NCBI RefSeq assembly: GCF_004785955.1
Contig: NZ_SJER01000004.1
Coordinates: 186,001 to 250,000, forward strand
DNA from: Halostella litorea
GTDB lineage: Archaea; Halobacteriota; Halobacteria; Halobacteriales; Natronoarchaeaceae
DNA: 64,000 bases
Direction of reading: 5' to 3'
Numbering within the stretch: position 1 is the first letter of the stretch; each line of letters starts with the position of its first letter. The position numbers and the translations under genes are program-made. Positions 57,100-64,000 of the stretch are shown piece by piece. Under the pieces are notes generated by a model that saw nothing but the letters and a program-made list of their open reading frames with translations, made no database searches and was not told the DNA's origin.

Positions 57100-58416
57100 C
57101 TATTCCCGCAGTTGTGCGTTCACGACAGAGCGGAGTTCGTCCTCGTGGATGTCGTCGAGCCGGGAGTCCTCGCGGAGCGTCTCGATGATCGTCGCCGGGT
57201 CCTCGCCGAACGTGAACTCGAGGTAGCTGCCGGAGTTCGGGCCCTGGCTCTTCCGCTCGGACTCGACCAGCGAGTACGTCGTCAGCTCCTTCATCTTGTT
57301 GACGTACGTCTCCTGGTAGTACTGCTCCGCGTCCAGCGCCTGCGTGAGGTACTGGTACACCGTGTACCCGTGGGGGCTCTTGGCGGCGTTGTTGCCAGTC
57401 TCGGCCGCGACGGCGGCCGTCGCGTACAGGCAGAGCTTCTTCTGCGTCGAAATCCCACGCGTCACCTCCAGCACGCGGTTCTTCTCGACTTTGTCCTGAG
57501 CGCTGCGGACGTGTTCCTCCTGAACCTGCGGGGACCCCGCGCGCTCGGCGATCGACCCCGCTGTCCGGACGAGGTCGATGGCCTTCCGGGCGTCGCCGTG
57601 CGTCTGTGCGGCGAAGGCCGAGGCGAGGGGCAACACGTCGTCGGAGAGCGCGTCGTCGTGGAACGCGTCGCGCCGGTGTTCGAGTATCTCCCGGAGCTGG
57701 TTGGCGTCGTAGTCGTCGAAGTGGACGTCCTCGGGCGTGAACGAACTCAGCGCGCGGGACCCGACGTCCTCCATCATCTTCGTGTCGTTGGAGATCGCCG
57801 CCACCGATATCTTGGCCGTTATCTCGTCGGTGCTGCCCGCGCGGGAGAGCTGATAGAGCAGCCGCGAGAACGCCGGCTCATCCTTGTCCCGACGGCCGAC
57901 GAGCATGTCGAGTTCGTCGAGGACGAAGACGGCGATGTCGTAGTGCTCGTTGACGAGGCGGTAGAGCTCGTTCCACTTCTTCTTCGTCGGGATGCCGTGT
58001 TCGGGAACCTCGACGCTCACCCCCGCGTCGTCGGCGACTTTCCGCGCCAGTTCGTACACCGCGGACCCCAGGGTACCGACGTTCTGACAGTTCATCTGGA
58101 AGACGCCGAAGTTCGTCTCGCGGTTCTCCGTGAGTTCGACGATGTTCCCGCAGACGGCGTTGATTATCAGCGACTTGCCGGTTCCGGAGGGACCGTAGAG
58201 AAACAGGTTCGGCGGCCGCTCGCCGCTTATCGCGACCCGGAGGTGACGGGTGATCTCCGACAACTGTTCGTCCCGACCGACGATCCGGTCCTCGTCGACG
58301 ATCTTCGTCGGGTCCAGAAGCGTCCGGTCGCGGATGAGCGTCGCCGTCTCCTCCTGCTCCAGGATCATGTCCTTTATCGACCCTGCGTCCCTGGAGTCGT
58401 CGCCGGGGTCAGACAT
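57100..58416 (-). CDS. orc1/cdc6: Orc1/Cdc6 replication initiator
   Basis: A 438-residue archaeal origin-recognition protein. Residues ~45-300 are the AAA+ part with Walker A GPSGTGKS (75-82) and Walker B VFVLDELDML; the C-terminal winged helix includes TVYQYLTQALDAEQYYQETYVNKMKELTTYSLVESE. It binds origin repeats and loads the MCM helicase. I start it at MSDPGDDSRD (58416): a TATA-like TTTTTTA lies 27 nt upstream. An iteron at 58454 sits directly upstream of that box, suggesting self-regulation. Confidence 0.95.
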   Translation of the reverse strand: MSDPGDDSRDAGSIKDMILEQEETATLIRDRTLLDPTKIVDEDRIVGRDEQLSEITRHLRVAISGERPPNLFLYGPSGTGKSLIINAVCGNIVELTENRETNFGVFQMNCQNVGTLGSAVYELARKVADDAGVSVEVPEHGIPTKKKWNELYRLVNEHYDIAVFVLDELDMLVGRRDKDEPAFSRLLYQLSRAGSTDEITAKISVAAISNDTKMMEDVGSRALSSFTPEDVHFDDYDANQLREILEHRRDAFHDDALSDDVLPLASAFAAQTHGDARKAIDLVRTAGSIAERAGSPQVQEEHVRSAQDKVEKNRVLEVTRGISTQKKLCLYATAAVAAETGNNAAKSPHGYTVYQYLTQALDAEQYYQETYVNKMKELTTYSLVESERKSQGPNSGSYLEFTFGEDPATIIETLREDSRLDDIHEDELRSVVNAQLRE

Positions 58417-58439
58417 ACCGATCCCATCCGATTCCCCAG

Positions 58440-58466
58440 TAAAAAAGGTTCCCCTATCGATTTGAT
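58440..58466 (-). promoter_or_regulatory. orc1/cdc6 promoter with embedded iteron
   Basis: TTTTTTA on the minus strand (58440-58446) is centred 27 nt before the ATG at 58416. A variant iteron CTATCGATTTGAT (58454-58466) lies a few bases upstream, in the place of the TFB-recognition element. Initiator bound here could control its own gene. Confidence 0.6.
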
Positions 58467-58653
58467 TTACATCGAAATAGCCGTTCTCGGTGGGGAATAC
58501 GGCCGGAGCAAGTTCGTCCGTCGAAACCCCCGACGATTTGTTTCGTCCACGTCGATGACCCACCCGGATCGTTAGCAGTCGTGTCGATTGCGGATAGCGT
58601 CTCACAACTGACGGACGGGGTGAGAACTGATACACGGTGAATGGACGGAGTCA

Positions 58654-58680
58654 ACACACACACACCTCTATCGATTTGTT
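58654..58680 (+). repeat. 27-bp inverted repeat of the origin, left arm
   Basis: A run of ACACACACACACC followed by TCTATCGATTTGTT. The reverse complement of 59054-59080 is identical over all 27 bases. The arm contains a complete iteron (58668-58680). Confidence 0.9.
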
Positions 58681-58774
58681 TCGTGGGGAAGGGTGGGGGA
58701 GGGGGTTAGACAGGGTCGTCAACGGGCCGGCAAATGGAAACCTCGTCTGTCGAGGTCGGACTAGCGGGTTCTTG

Positions 58775-58860
58775 GCTACACTACATCTTATATGTCTATT
58801 ATCTTATTTCTTCTCACTACTTACTAGACTAGAAGTAGATCTAGAAGACTAGAACGATAC
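58775..58860. other. AT-rich candidate DNA-unwinding element
   Basis: About 86 bases, strikingly AT-rich against the GC-rich genome, with short CTAGAA repeats at 58829, 58841 and 58849. It lies between forward and reverse iterons, directly before the iteron at 58867. It is the likely site of strand opening. Confidence 0.75.
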
Positions 58861-58866
58861 ACCCCG

Positions 58867-58879
58867 ATATCGATTTGTT
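58867..58879 (+). repeat. Origin iteron at the edge of the unwinding element
   Basis: ATATCGATTTGTT, one base different from the consensus at its first place, directly after the AT-rich stretch and followed by CG. Confidence 0.8.
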
Positions 58880-59053
58880 CGATCCGGATGCCTGCTACGC
58901 TTTTTCTCTCCACACGAGTACTTAAACCCGGGGTCGATCAACAGGCTGGACTCAGTGTTCATACGGCAACGTTTGATAAATCCCACAGTTTCCAACTACT
59001 TTCGTTCCCCATACCTGCTATGCACAACATACCCACCCCCACTACACCACCCG

Positions 59054-59080
59054 AACAAATCGATAGAGGTGTGTGTGTGT
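59054..59080 (-). repeat. 27-bp inverted repeat of the origin, right arm
   Basis: Exact reverse complement of 58654-58680, about 370 bases away. The iteron occupies 59054-59066, and the GT run follows. Confidence 0.9.
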
Positions 59081-59116
59081 CCGACCGACCCCGTCACTGC
59101 CTCGAACAGCCCTTCG

Positions 59117-59129
59117 AACAAATCGATAG
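59117..59129 (-). repeat. Origin iteron, second reverse copy
   Basis: AACAAATCGATAG on the plus strand, 63 bases after the first reverse copy and followed by AGGGGTGTG, matching the CACCCCT flank of the copy at 57067. Confidence 0.85.
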
Positions 59130-59235
59130 AGGGGTGTGAGGGAAGTGAAGGCCGAGTGAGAAGTGCGATCCGAGAGGCGTTTGGGGGAAACGGGAACGCG
59201 GCTGGAGGGTTCCACTCCGACGCTCCCACCCGTTC

Positions 59236-59940
59236 CTACGTCCTCACCTTGGTCCTGAACCCGACGAAAACCGCCATCACGACGGACCCGACGAAGACCG
59301 TCCAGACGGCTCCGACCAGCAGCGTCTCAGTCGCGGCCGGGAACCGTTCGGCGCTCCCGACGAAGACGCGGAGGTCGAGCGCTATCACCAGCACCGCGGC
59401 AACGACGTCGAACACGAGGTCGAGGGCGGTGTCGCGCCAGCCGTAGTGGACCAACACCGGTTCGACGTCGAACCACTCCCCGACTTCGCGTGCGACCAGT
59501 TCGATCAGTTCCCAGAAGACGCCGATGGCGAACGAGAACCCGACTGTCAGCGCCCTGGGGGAGGACAACGGACCCCCGATATCGCCGACGATACCGCCGA
59601 GAGTGGGGCGCGTGACCAAGATGCCGGCGTAGACGAGGGCCGCGACGAGTCCGCCGGAAACGGTGTGGGTGAGGTGGTCCCACCACCACACTGATTCGTA
59701 CAGCCCCAGCATGCCCATCGAGTGGAGGACGCCGGCCGTCGCCAGCCACAGCGGGAGCACGACGGATGGGGTTTGTTCCGGTCCGACGTACGCCCCGGCG
59801 ACGCTCGGCAACACGGCCAGAACGAAGGCGACCAACGCGTTTACCGCCGCAGCGGCGTTCCGGCGGCGAACAGCCAGAACAAGGAGCAGGAAGACGGCCC
59901 CCTGGAGCGCCGGCACCAGCAGAGACGTGAGCGAGACCAT
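59236..59940 (-). CDS. DUF2238/YjdF-like membrane protein
   Basis: A 234-residue integral membrane protein with about six or seven hydrophobic segments. WWWDHLTHTVSGGLVAAL, FSFAIGVFWELIELVAREVG and YGWRDTALDLVFDVVAA carry the conserved D-H-x-x-H, E-x-x-E and D-x-x-D-x-x-x-D residues of this family, within or near membrane segments. Function is unknown. It is the first gene to the right of the origin. Confidence 0.8.
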   Translation of the reverse strand: MVSLTSLLVPALQGAVFLLLVLAVRRRNAAAAVNALVAFVLAVLPSVAGAYVGPEQTPSVVLPLWLATAGVLHSMGMLGLYESVWWWDHLTHTVSGGLVAALVYAGILVTRPTLGGIVGDIGGPLSSPRALTVGFSFAIGVFWELIELVAREVGEWFDVEPVLVHYGWRDTALDLVFDVVAAVLVIALDLRVFVGSAERFPAATETLLVGAVWTVFVGSVVMAVFVGFRTKVRT

Positions 59941-60037
59941 TCGTGTTCGATTTCTTCCGGACGCTGGGTTATGGAACTTCCGAGGGCGAAACCCCTATGC
60001 GCGAAGTCCCTGCGTGCGAACCCCCCGGCGCACTGCG

Positions 60038-60655
60038 CTATTCATCCCGATAGCGTGGCGGCACGTAGGGCACCACGTGGTCCGGGAGCCGGGGCGTGAC
60101 CACGTCGACGAGTCGGTCGGCGACCGTCGGGAGCAGCCGTCGGACGGCGGTGTACACGACGGCGACGGCGACGGCGACCATCACGACCCGGTCGAGCGGA
60201 GCCTCAACCGTCAGCAACAGGGGCACCGCGAGCGTCGCCGAGAGGAGGAGGTCGCTCGGCGATCCGTCGTAGCCAACCCAGCGCCGGGGGGCGATCCAGC
60301 GCCCGCCGTGGTGGTCGTACACGGCGCGGTCGGAGGTGGCCTCCCAGGGTCGCAACTCAAGCCCGCCACCGAAGACGTCGGTCACGCTGTGGAGGGCCGC
60401 CGCCGCGACGAAAAACCCGGCGAAGACCGTCGCTGCGGCCGGAACGACCGCTGCGGCAGCCAGCGTCGGGACCGCGAGGACGGAGTAGTACACCGGGTAG
60501 TGGAGCGACTTCCGGTGCCCGGCGTACAGGTCGAGGTCCGGGAACACCCCGCCCAGGAGCCCCGCAACGAGGGCGACCCCCGCGAACTCCGGCGCGACGG
60601 GGGTCGCGGACAGCGCGAACGCCATCCCCGCCAGCGCGTGTGTCGGCAGCATCAT
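60038..60655 (-). CDS. Membrane-bound metal-dependent hydrolase-like protein (YdjM/DUF457)
   Basis: A 205-residue membrane protein. The family residues are LPTHALAGMAFAL at the N-terminus, GLLGGVFPDLDLYAGHRKSLHYPVYY (His, Asp, Asp, His and the R-x-x-x-H segment) and AAALHSVTDVFGGG. YdjM-type proteins are annotated as metal-dependent hydrolases and are linked to membrane or DNA-damage phenotypes in bacteria. The start at 60655 is supported by TAATTA (60682-60687) 30 nt upstream; a second ATG follows at 60652. Confidence 0.8.
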   Translation of the reverse strand: MMLPTHALAGMAFALSATPVAPEFAGVALVAGLLGGVFPDLDLYAGHRKSLHYPVYYSVLAVPTLAAAAVVPAAATVFAGFFVAAAALHSVTDVFGGGLELRPWEATSDRAVYDHHGGRWIAPRRWVGYDGSPSDLLLSATLAVPLLLTVEAPLDRVVMVAVAVAVVYTAVRRLLPTVADRLVDVVTPRLPDHVVPYVPPRYRDE

Positions 60656-60724
60656 TGTGTTGGTCCGAAGGAGACACGTTCTAATTAGCGTGTCGGCTGA
60701 CCGTCGTCTCGTTTCCACTTCACT

Positions 60725-60776
60725 CTCGTCCCCGACTGCATACTCGTCCTCGACTGCACTCTCCTCCCCGACCGAC
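60725..60776 (+). repeat. 18-bp degenerate tandem repeat, three copies
   Basis: CTCGTCCCCGACTGCA recurs with a period of 18 bases at 60725, 60743 and, more diverged, 60761, in the gap between the YdjM-like gene and the VOC gene. No role is apparent. Confidence 0.6.
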
Positions 60777-60864
60777 CGCGCCTCGGATCGACCGCTCGTG
60801 TCTGATCCGCCTCCGCTCCCACGGAGACGAAGCACCTATGTCCGCCGCGAGGGGACCCACGACC

Positions 60865-61284
60865 ATGCAGTCCCTCGACGCACACCACTTCGGCGTCACC
60901 GTCACCGACCTCGACAGCGCGGTCGAGTTCTACAGCGAGACACTCGGACTCGACGTCCTCTCCCGTTTCACCGTCTCCGGCGAGGCGTTCGCCACCGGTG
61001 TCGGCGTCCCGGACGCGACAGGCCGGTTCGCCCACCTCGACGCAGGCGGCGCGCGGGTGGAACTCGTCGAGTACGACCCGTCGGGATCCGATGCGACCGC
61101 CGAGTCGGTCAACCAGGCCGGCGCGAAGCACCTCGGCCTGGCGGTCGACGACATCGACCGGTTCTACGACGACCTGCCCGACGGCGTCGACACGCTGAGC
61201 GCCCCGCAGACGACCGAGAGCGGGACCCGGATCCTGTTCCTCCGCGACCCGGAGGACAACCTCGTCGAGGTGCTGGAGGGGTAG
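60865..61284 (+). CDS. VOC-superfamily (glyoxalase/bleomycin-resistance) protein
   Basis: A 139-residue protein with two beta-alpha-beta-beta-beta modules. The metal-ligand places are the His in DAHHFGVTV, the Glu in RVELVEYDP, the second-module His in AKHLGLAVDD and the final Glu in NLVEVLEG. It resembles methylmalonyl-CoA epimerase or lactoylglutathione lyase-like proteins. An ATG at 60838 would add nine residues; MQSLDAHHFG at 60865 is the more usual start. Confidence 0.82.
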   Translation: MQSLDAHHFGVTVTDLDSAVEFYSETLGLDVLSRFTVSGEAFATGVGVPDATGRFAHLDAGGARVELVEYDPSGSDATAESVNQAGAKHLGLAVDDIDRFYDDLPDGVDTLSAPQTTESGTRILFLRDPEDNLVEVLEG

Positions 61285-61392
61285 GGGAGCACCGAGGCGT
61301 CCACGACACCCGGTCACCGTGACCGACGGGGGACGGCCGCCCGTCGACGTTCAGGAATATTCATTTGAGTGGCCGCGGTAGGTCGTCCCGAG

Positions 61393-62667
61393 ATGAGCCT
61401 CTATCAGCGGGACTTCATGGAGGGAACGCGCGGCACCCAGGCGGTCGACTGGGAGGAGCGGATCGACGTCAAGCGCCTCCGGCGGGAGCGCTACGACCGG
61501 GCGCTTGACCGCCTGAAGGACAGCGACCTGGGGAGCATGCTGCTCGTCTCGGACCCCAACATCCGCTACGTCACGGGCCTCGCGATGACCGGCGGGTCGG
61601 GCGCGGACCACTACACCCTCCTGACGGAGGACGGCGACGTGGTCCACTGGGATACGGCCGACCACGCGAGCAACCAGCGGTACAACTGCCCCTGGCTGAA
61701 CGACGTGCGCTACGCCTGCCCGGGGCTGGGCAACGTCCCGCGCGCGTCCGGCCGCGACTCCGCCCGCTCGTTCCTCAAGGAGAAGATGGCCCGGTTGGTC
61801 ACCGACGCGCTGGAGGAGTACGGCGTCGCCAACGAGCCGATGGGGCTGGACGTCGACAACCGCGGCCTCGTCAACGCGTTCGAGAACGACGGCGTCGAGG
61901 TCCGGACGAAGGAGTGCGTCGACCTGATGCACGACGCCCGCAAGACGAAAACGCGCGACGAGATCGAGTGTCTCCGCATGGTCGCGGCGATCTGCGAGGC
62001 CGGCTTCCAGGCGATCACCGAGAGCGCGAAACCGGGCAAGCGCGAGTCGGAGGTGTGGGGCGACGCCGTCCGGGAACTGTGGCGTCACGGCGCGATGGCC
62101 CAGGGCGGCTACGTCACCTCGGGGCCGAACACCTGGCCGAAACACCAGGCCAACACCACCGACCGCGCGATCCGGCCGGGCGACCTCGTCTACGCCGACT
62201 TCTACAACATCGGCTACCTCGGCTACCGCTCGTGTTACTACCGCACGTTCTCCATGGGCGAACCGACGCAGGCCCAGCAGGACGCCTACGAGAAGGCCCG
62301 CGACGACCTGTACGACGTGCTCGAACGCATCGAACCGGGCGCGACCACCGACGAGATATGCCGCGGCTTCCCCGACGAGGAGGGCGAGCACATGGACTGG
62401 TACGACGCCGACGAGTTCTGGCAGATGACGACGAACCACTGGGCCCACGGCCTCGGGCTCCAGCTGTACGAGCAGCCGCTCATCTGGCGCGGCCTCTCGC
62501 CCGAGCATCCCATCGAAATCGAGGAGGGGATGACGATGGCCGTCGAGACGATGCAGCCCGCCGAGCGACAGGGCGTCCGCGTCGAGGAGATGGTCGTCGT
62601 CCGCGAGAACGGCGTCGAGATCCTGAGCCAGTGGCCCGTCGAGGAGATCACGCGGATCGACCACTAA
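61393..62667 (+). CDS. M24-family metallopeptidase-like (creatinase fold) protein
   Basis: A 424-residue pita-bread protein. Of the five M24 metal ligands, Asp (VYADFYNIG), His (HWAHGLGL), Glu (AVETMQP) and Glu (GVRVEEMV) are in place, but the second Asp (normally SDxTRTF) is Cys in YRSCYYRTF. Loss of a ligand occurs in creatinase and other non-peptidase members, so this may not be an aminopeptidase. It is followed after a 147-base gap by the EthD gene. Confidence 0.8.
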   Translation: MSLYQRDFMEGTRGTQAVDWEERIDVKRLRRERYDRALDRLKDSDLGSMLLVSDPNIRYVTGLAMTGGSGADHYTLLTEDGDVVHWDTADHASNQRYNCPWLNDVRYACPGLGNVPRASGRDSARSFLKEKMARLVTDALEEYGVANEPMGLDVDNRGLVNAFENDGVEVRTKECVDLMHDARKTKTRDEIECLRMVAAICEAGFQAITESAKPGKRESEVWGDAVRELWRHGAMAQGGYVTSGPNTWPKHQANTTDRAIRPGDLVYADFYNIGYLGYRSCYYRTFSMGEPTQAQQDAYEKARDDLYDVLERIEPGATTDEICRGFPDEEGEHMDWYDADEFWQMTTNHWAHGLGLQLYEQPLIWRGLSPEHPIEIEEGMTMAVETMQPAERQGVRVEEMVVVRENGVEILSQWPVEEITRIDH

Positions 62668-62783
62668 CCCGGCCGACCCACTGATTTCGTCCGCCCGGAC
62701 TGCGACGCGACGCCGTCGGTGCCGTAGCGCGCCGCGGCCAGCGCCGTCCGAGTTCTACACCACGCCGCGCGTGTTCCACACGA

Positions 62784-62790
62784 TTTATAA
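62784..62790 (+). promoter_or_regulatory. TATA box of the EthD gene
   Basis: TTTATAA is centred 28 nt before the ATG at 62815, indicating a leaderless transcript that probably includes the HD-domain gene. Confidence 0.6.
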
Positions 62791-62814
62791 TCGCGTACGG
62801 CGACGGTTCCGACG

Positions 62815-63558
62815 ATGTACAAGCACGTCGCCCTGCTCGTGCGGCAGGAGGGGATGAGCCACGAGGAGTTCGTGGAGTACTGGCAGGAGAACCACACGCC
62901 GATCGCCCGCGAGATCGAGGGGGTCACCCGCTACCAGACCGTACTCCCGACGGACCCCGAGAACGCGGAGTTCGACGGGCTCGCGGAGCTGTACTTCGAG
63001 AGCCTCGACGACCTCCATGCCGCGCTCGGCAGCCCGGGGAGCCGCGACTACGACCCGACGAAGGAGGTCGCCGCGGAGGCCCGGGAGGACGTGAACAACT
63101 TCCTCGACGTCGAGGAGCGCCCGCGGTTCATCGGCGAGGAGATCGTCCAGAAGGACGAAGTCGACGGCGACACCGACGGCCTGTACAAGCACTCCGCGTT
63201 CCTCGTGCGGCAGGAGGGGATGAGCCACGAGGAGTTCGTGGAGCACTGGCAGGAGAACCACACGCCCATCGCCCGGGAGATAGAGGGCGTCGTCCGGTAC
63301 GCGACGGTGCTCCCGACGGACCCCGAGAACGCGGAGTTCGACGGCGTCGCGGAACTGTACTTCGAGGACCTGGAGGCGCTCTACGACGCGCTCGGCAGTG
63401 AGGGGACGCGGGACTACGACCCGGACCGCGGGAAGGCAAAGGAGGCCCGGGAGGACGTGGACAACTTCCTCGCCGTGGAGGAGCGCCCGCGGTTCATCGG
63501 CCGCGAGACCGTCCAGAAGCGGGGGACCGACGCGACCGCCCGCGGCGACGACGCCTGA
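62815..63558 (+). CDS. Tandem EthD-domain protein
   Basis: A 247-residue protein made of two EthD (dimeric alpha-beta barrel) domains. Residues 2-118 and 124-240 repeat each other: YKHVALLVRQEGMSHEEFVEYW against YKHSAFLVRQEGMSHEEFVEHW, and both contain ENHTPIAREIEGV and VLPTDPENAEFDG. The close match at protein and DNA level points to a recent internal duplication. EthD-type domains act in breakdown of ethers or aromatics or as small cyclases; function here is unknown. A single chain would mimic the usual homodimer. Confidence 0.85.
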   Translation: MYKHVALLVRQEGMSHEEFVEYWQENHTPIAREIEGVTRYQTVLPTDPENAEFDGLAELYFESLDDLHAALGSPGSRDYDPTKEVAAEAREDVNNFLDVEERPRFIGEEIVQKDEVDGDTDGLYKHSAFLVRQEGMSHEEFVEHWQENHTPIAREIEGVVRYATVLPTDPENAEFDGVAELYFEDLEALYDALGSEGTRDYDPDRGKAKEAREDVDNFLAVEERPRFIGRETVQKRGTDATARGDDA

Positions 63559-63559
63559 C

Positions 63560-64000
63560 ATGCCGGACTACGACGCGCAGGTCCGCGACGCGTTCCCGGA
63601 ACTCGCCGACATCGAGGACGACGACCTTCGCGAAAAGGTCGTCGAGGCGTGGCGGCTCGGCCTCGAACGCGGCGGCTGGTCCCACGTCGAGGCCATCCCG
63701 TACGCCTGGAACATCCATGAGGTCACGAACGTCGAGCACGTCCGCGGCGTGACCCGCATCGCCGCCGACGCGGCCGCCCAGCAGCGCGACTTCCACGGCG
63801 CGGACCCCGACCTGGACGTCGTCCGCGCTGCCTGCCTGCTGCACGACGTCGGGAAGTGCTACGAGTACGTCGACCACGTCGACGGGGAACTGGTCGACCC
63901 GGACCCGGAGTACGCGACCGATGAAATCCCTCACTCGCTGTCGGGCTACGCGCTCGCCCACGAGGTCGGCTGCCCGCTCGCGGTCCAGCGCGCGATCCCG
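63560..64000 (+). CDS. HD-domain phosphohydrolase (truncated by window end)
   Basis: The first 147 residues of an HD-domain protein that runs off the window. VEHVRGVTRIAADAA and CLLHDVGKCYEYVDHVDG carry the first His and the H-D pair of the metal-binding site, followed by HSLSGYALAHEVG. HD enzymes hydrolyse phosphate esters or nucleotides. Its ATG at 63560 comes two bases after the EthD stop codon, so the two are co-transcribed. Confidence 0.82.
   Translation, partial: MPDYDAQVRDAFPELADIEDDDLREKVVEAWRLGLERGGWSHVEAIPYAWNIHEVTNVEHVRGVTRIAADAAAQQRDFHGADPDLDVVRAACLLHDVGKCYEYVDHVDGELVDPDPEYATDEIPHSLSGYALAHEVGCPLAVQRAIP

Larger units (their letters stand above)
58417..59235. other. Predicted replication origin
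   Basis: An 819-base gene-free stretch next to orc1/cdc6. It holds forward iterons at 58454, 58668 and 58867, reverse iterons at 59054 and 59117, and a partial copy CGATTTGTTTCG at 58534-58545. The AT-rich stretch 58775-58860 lies between forward and reverse iterons, as expected of a haloarchaeal origin with an unwinding element flanked by inverted initiator sites. Confidence 0.85.

Noticed and set aside
1-64000. tRNA, rRNA or known riboswitch genes
   Set aside because: No cloverleaf-like sequence, conserved rRNA stretch or recognisable riboswitch core was found on either strand by reading; a covariance-model search was not possible.

Overview
The window comes from a haloarchaeon (class Halobacteria); I cannot fix the genus. 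The base composition is very GC-rich, the predicted proteins are strongly acidic, and there are haloarchaeal family markers: a HalOD1 domain, a DICT-domain protein, an RdfA homologue, an archaeal SMC-related protein, twin-arginine lipoprotein signals, and TATA boxes about 27 nt upstream of start codons, as expected for leaderless transcripts. I see no rRNA, tRNA, CRISPR array or transposase.

Region 1 (1-5953) holds two UspA-type stress proteins, a winged-helix regulator overlapping a HalOD1 protein, an MFS transporter, a GNAT acetyltransferase and a 3-hydroxyacyl-CoA dehydrogenase / enoyl-CoA hydratase pair. Region 2 (5955-15671) is a long minus-strand run encoding a branched-chain-type ABC importer (LivK-H-M-G-F), a gamma-carbonic-anhydrase/PaaY-like protein, two crotonases and two MaoC hydratases. 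It is divergent from a two-subunit CoA transferase. Region 3 (15783-17417) is an aryl/acyl-CoA ligase. Region 4 (17764-28097, minus strand) is an unusual set: a peptide/nickel-type ABC importer, two tandem magnesium/cobalt-chelatase-like AAA+ proteins (one with a VWA domain), an SCP2 protein and an M29-like metalloprotein. Region 5 (28199-30785) has an enolase-superfamily racemase, a cupin and a divergent IclR regulator.

Region 6 (31311-36592) holds a phenylacetyl-CoA-epoxidase-type oxygenase (paaA-paaD-paaB-paaC plus a separate zinc-ribbon gene), with a 2Fe-2S ferredoxin and an amidohydrolase nearby and no PaaE reductase. A leaderless crotonase gene follows. Region 7 (36608-42917) encodes acyl-CoA dehydrogenase, aldehyde dehydrogenase, an SCP2-type thiolase, an HMG-CoA-synthase-like/DUF35 fusion and a metallo-beta-lactamase protein. 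Region 8 (42914-46301) is a two-gene UbiD decarboxylase unit with an unknown small protein. Region 9 (46430-49002) is an SMC-related/RdfA divergon. Region 10 (48999-56526) contains a crotonase, a BKACE enzyme, small metabolic genes, a DICT protein, a degenerate NuoF-like protein and an LD-carboxypeptidase.

Region 11 (56617-59129) looks like a replication origin: an orc1/cdc6 gene flanked by thirteen copies of a short iteron with core TATCGATTTG. An AT-rich stretch lies inside a perfect 27-bp inverted repeat that carries the iteron. Region 12 (59236-64000) has two membrane proteins, a VOC protein, an M24-family enzyme lacking one metal ligand, a tandem EthD protein and a truncated HD-domain gene.

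Taken together the genes suggest uptake and CoA-dependent aerobic breakdown of aromatic or branched acids: importer, CoA ligase or transferase, ring oxygenase, crotonases and dehydrogenases, thiolase. All of this is inferred from sequence and context; substrates are not established.
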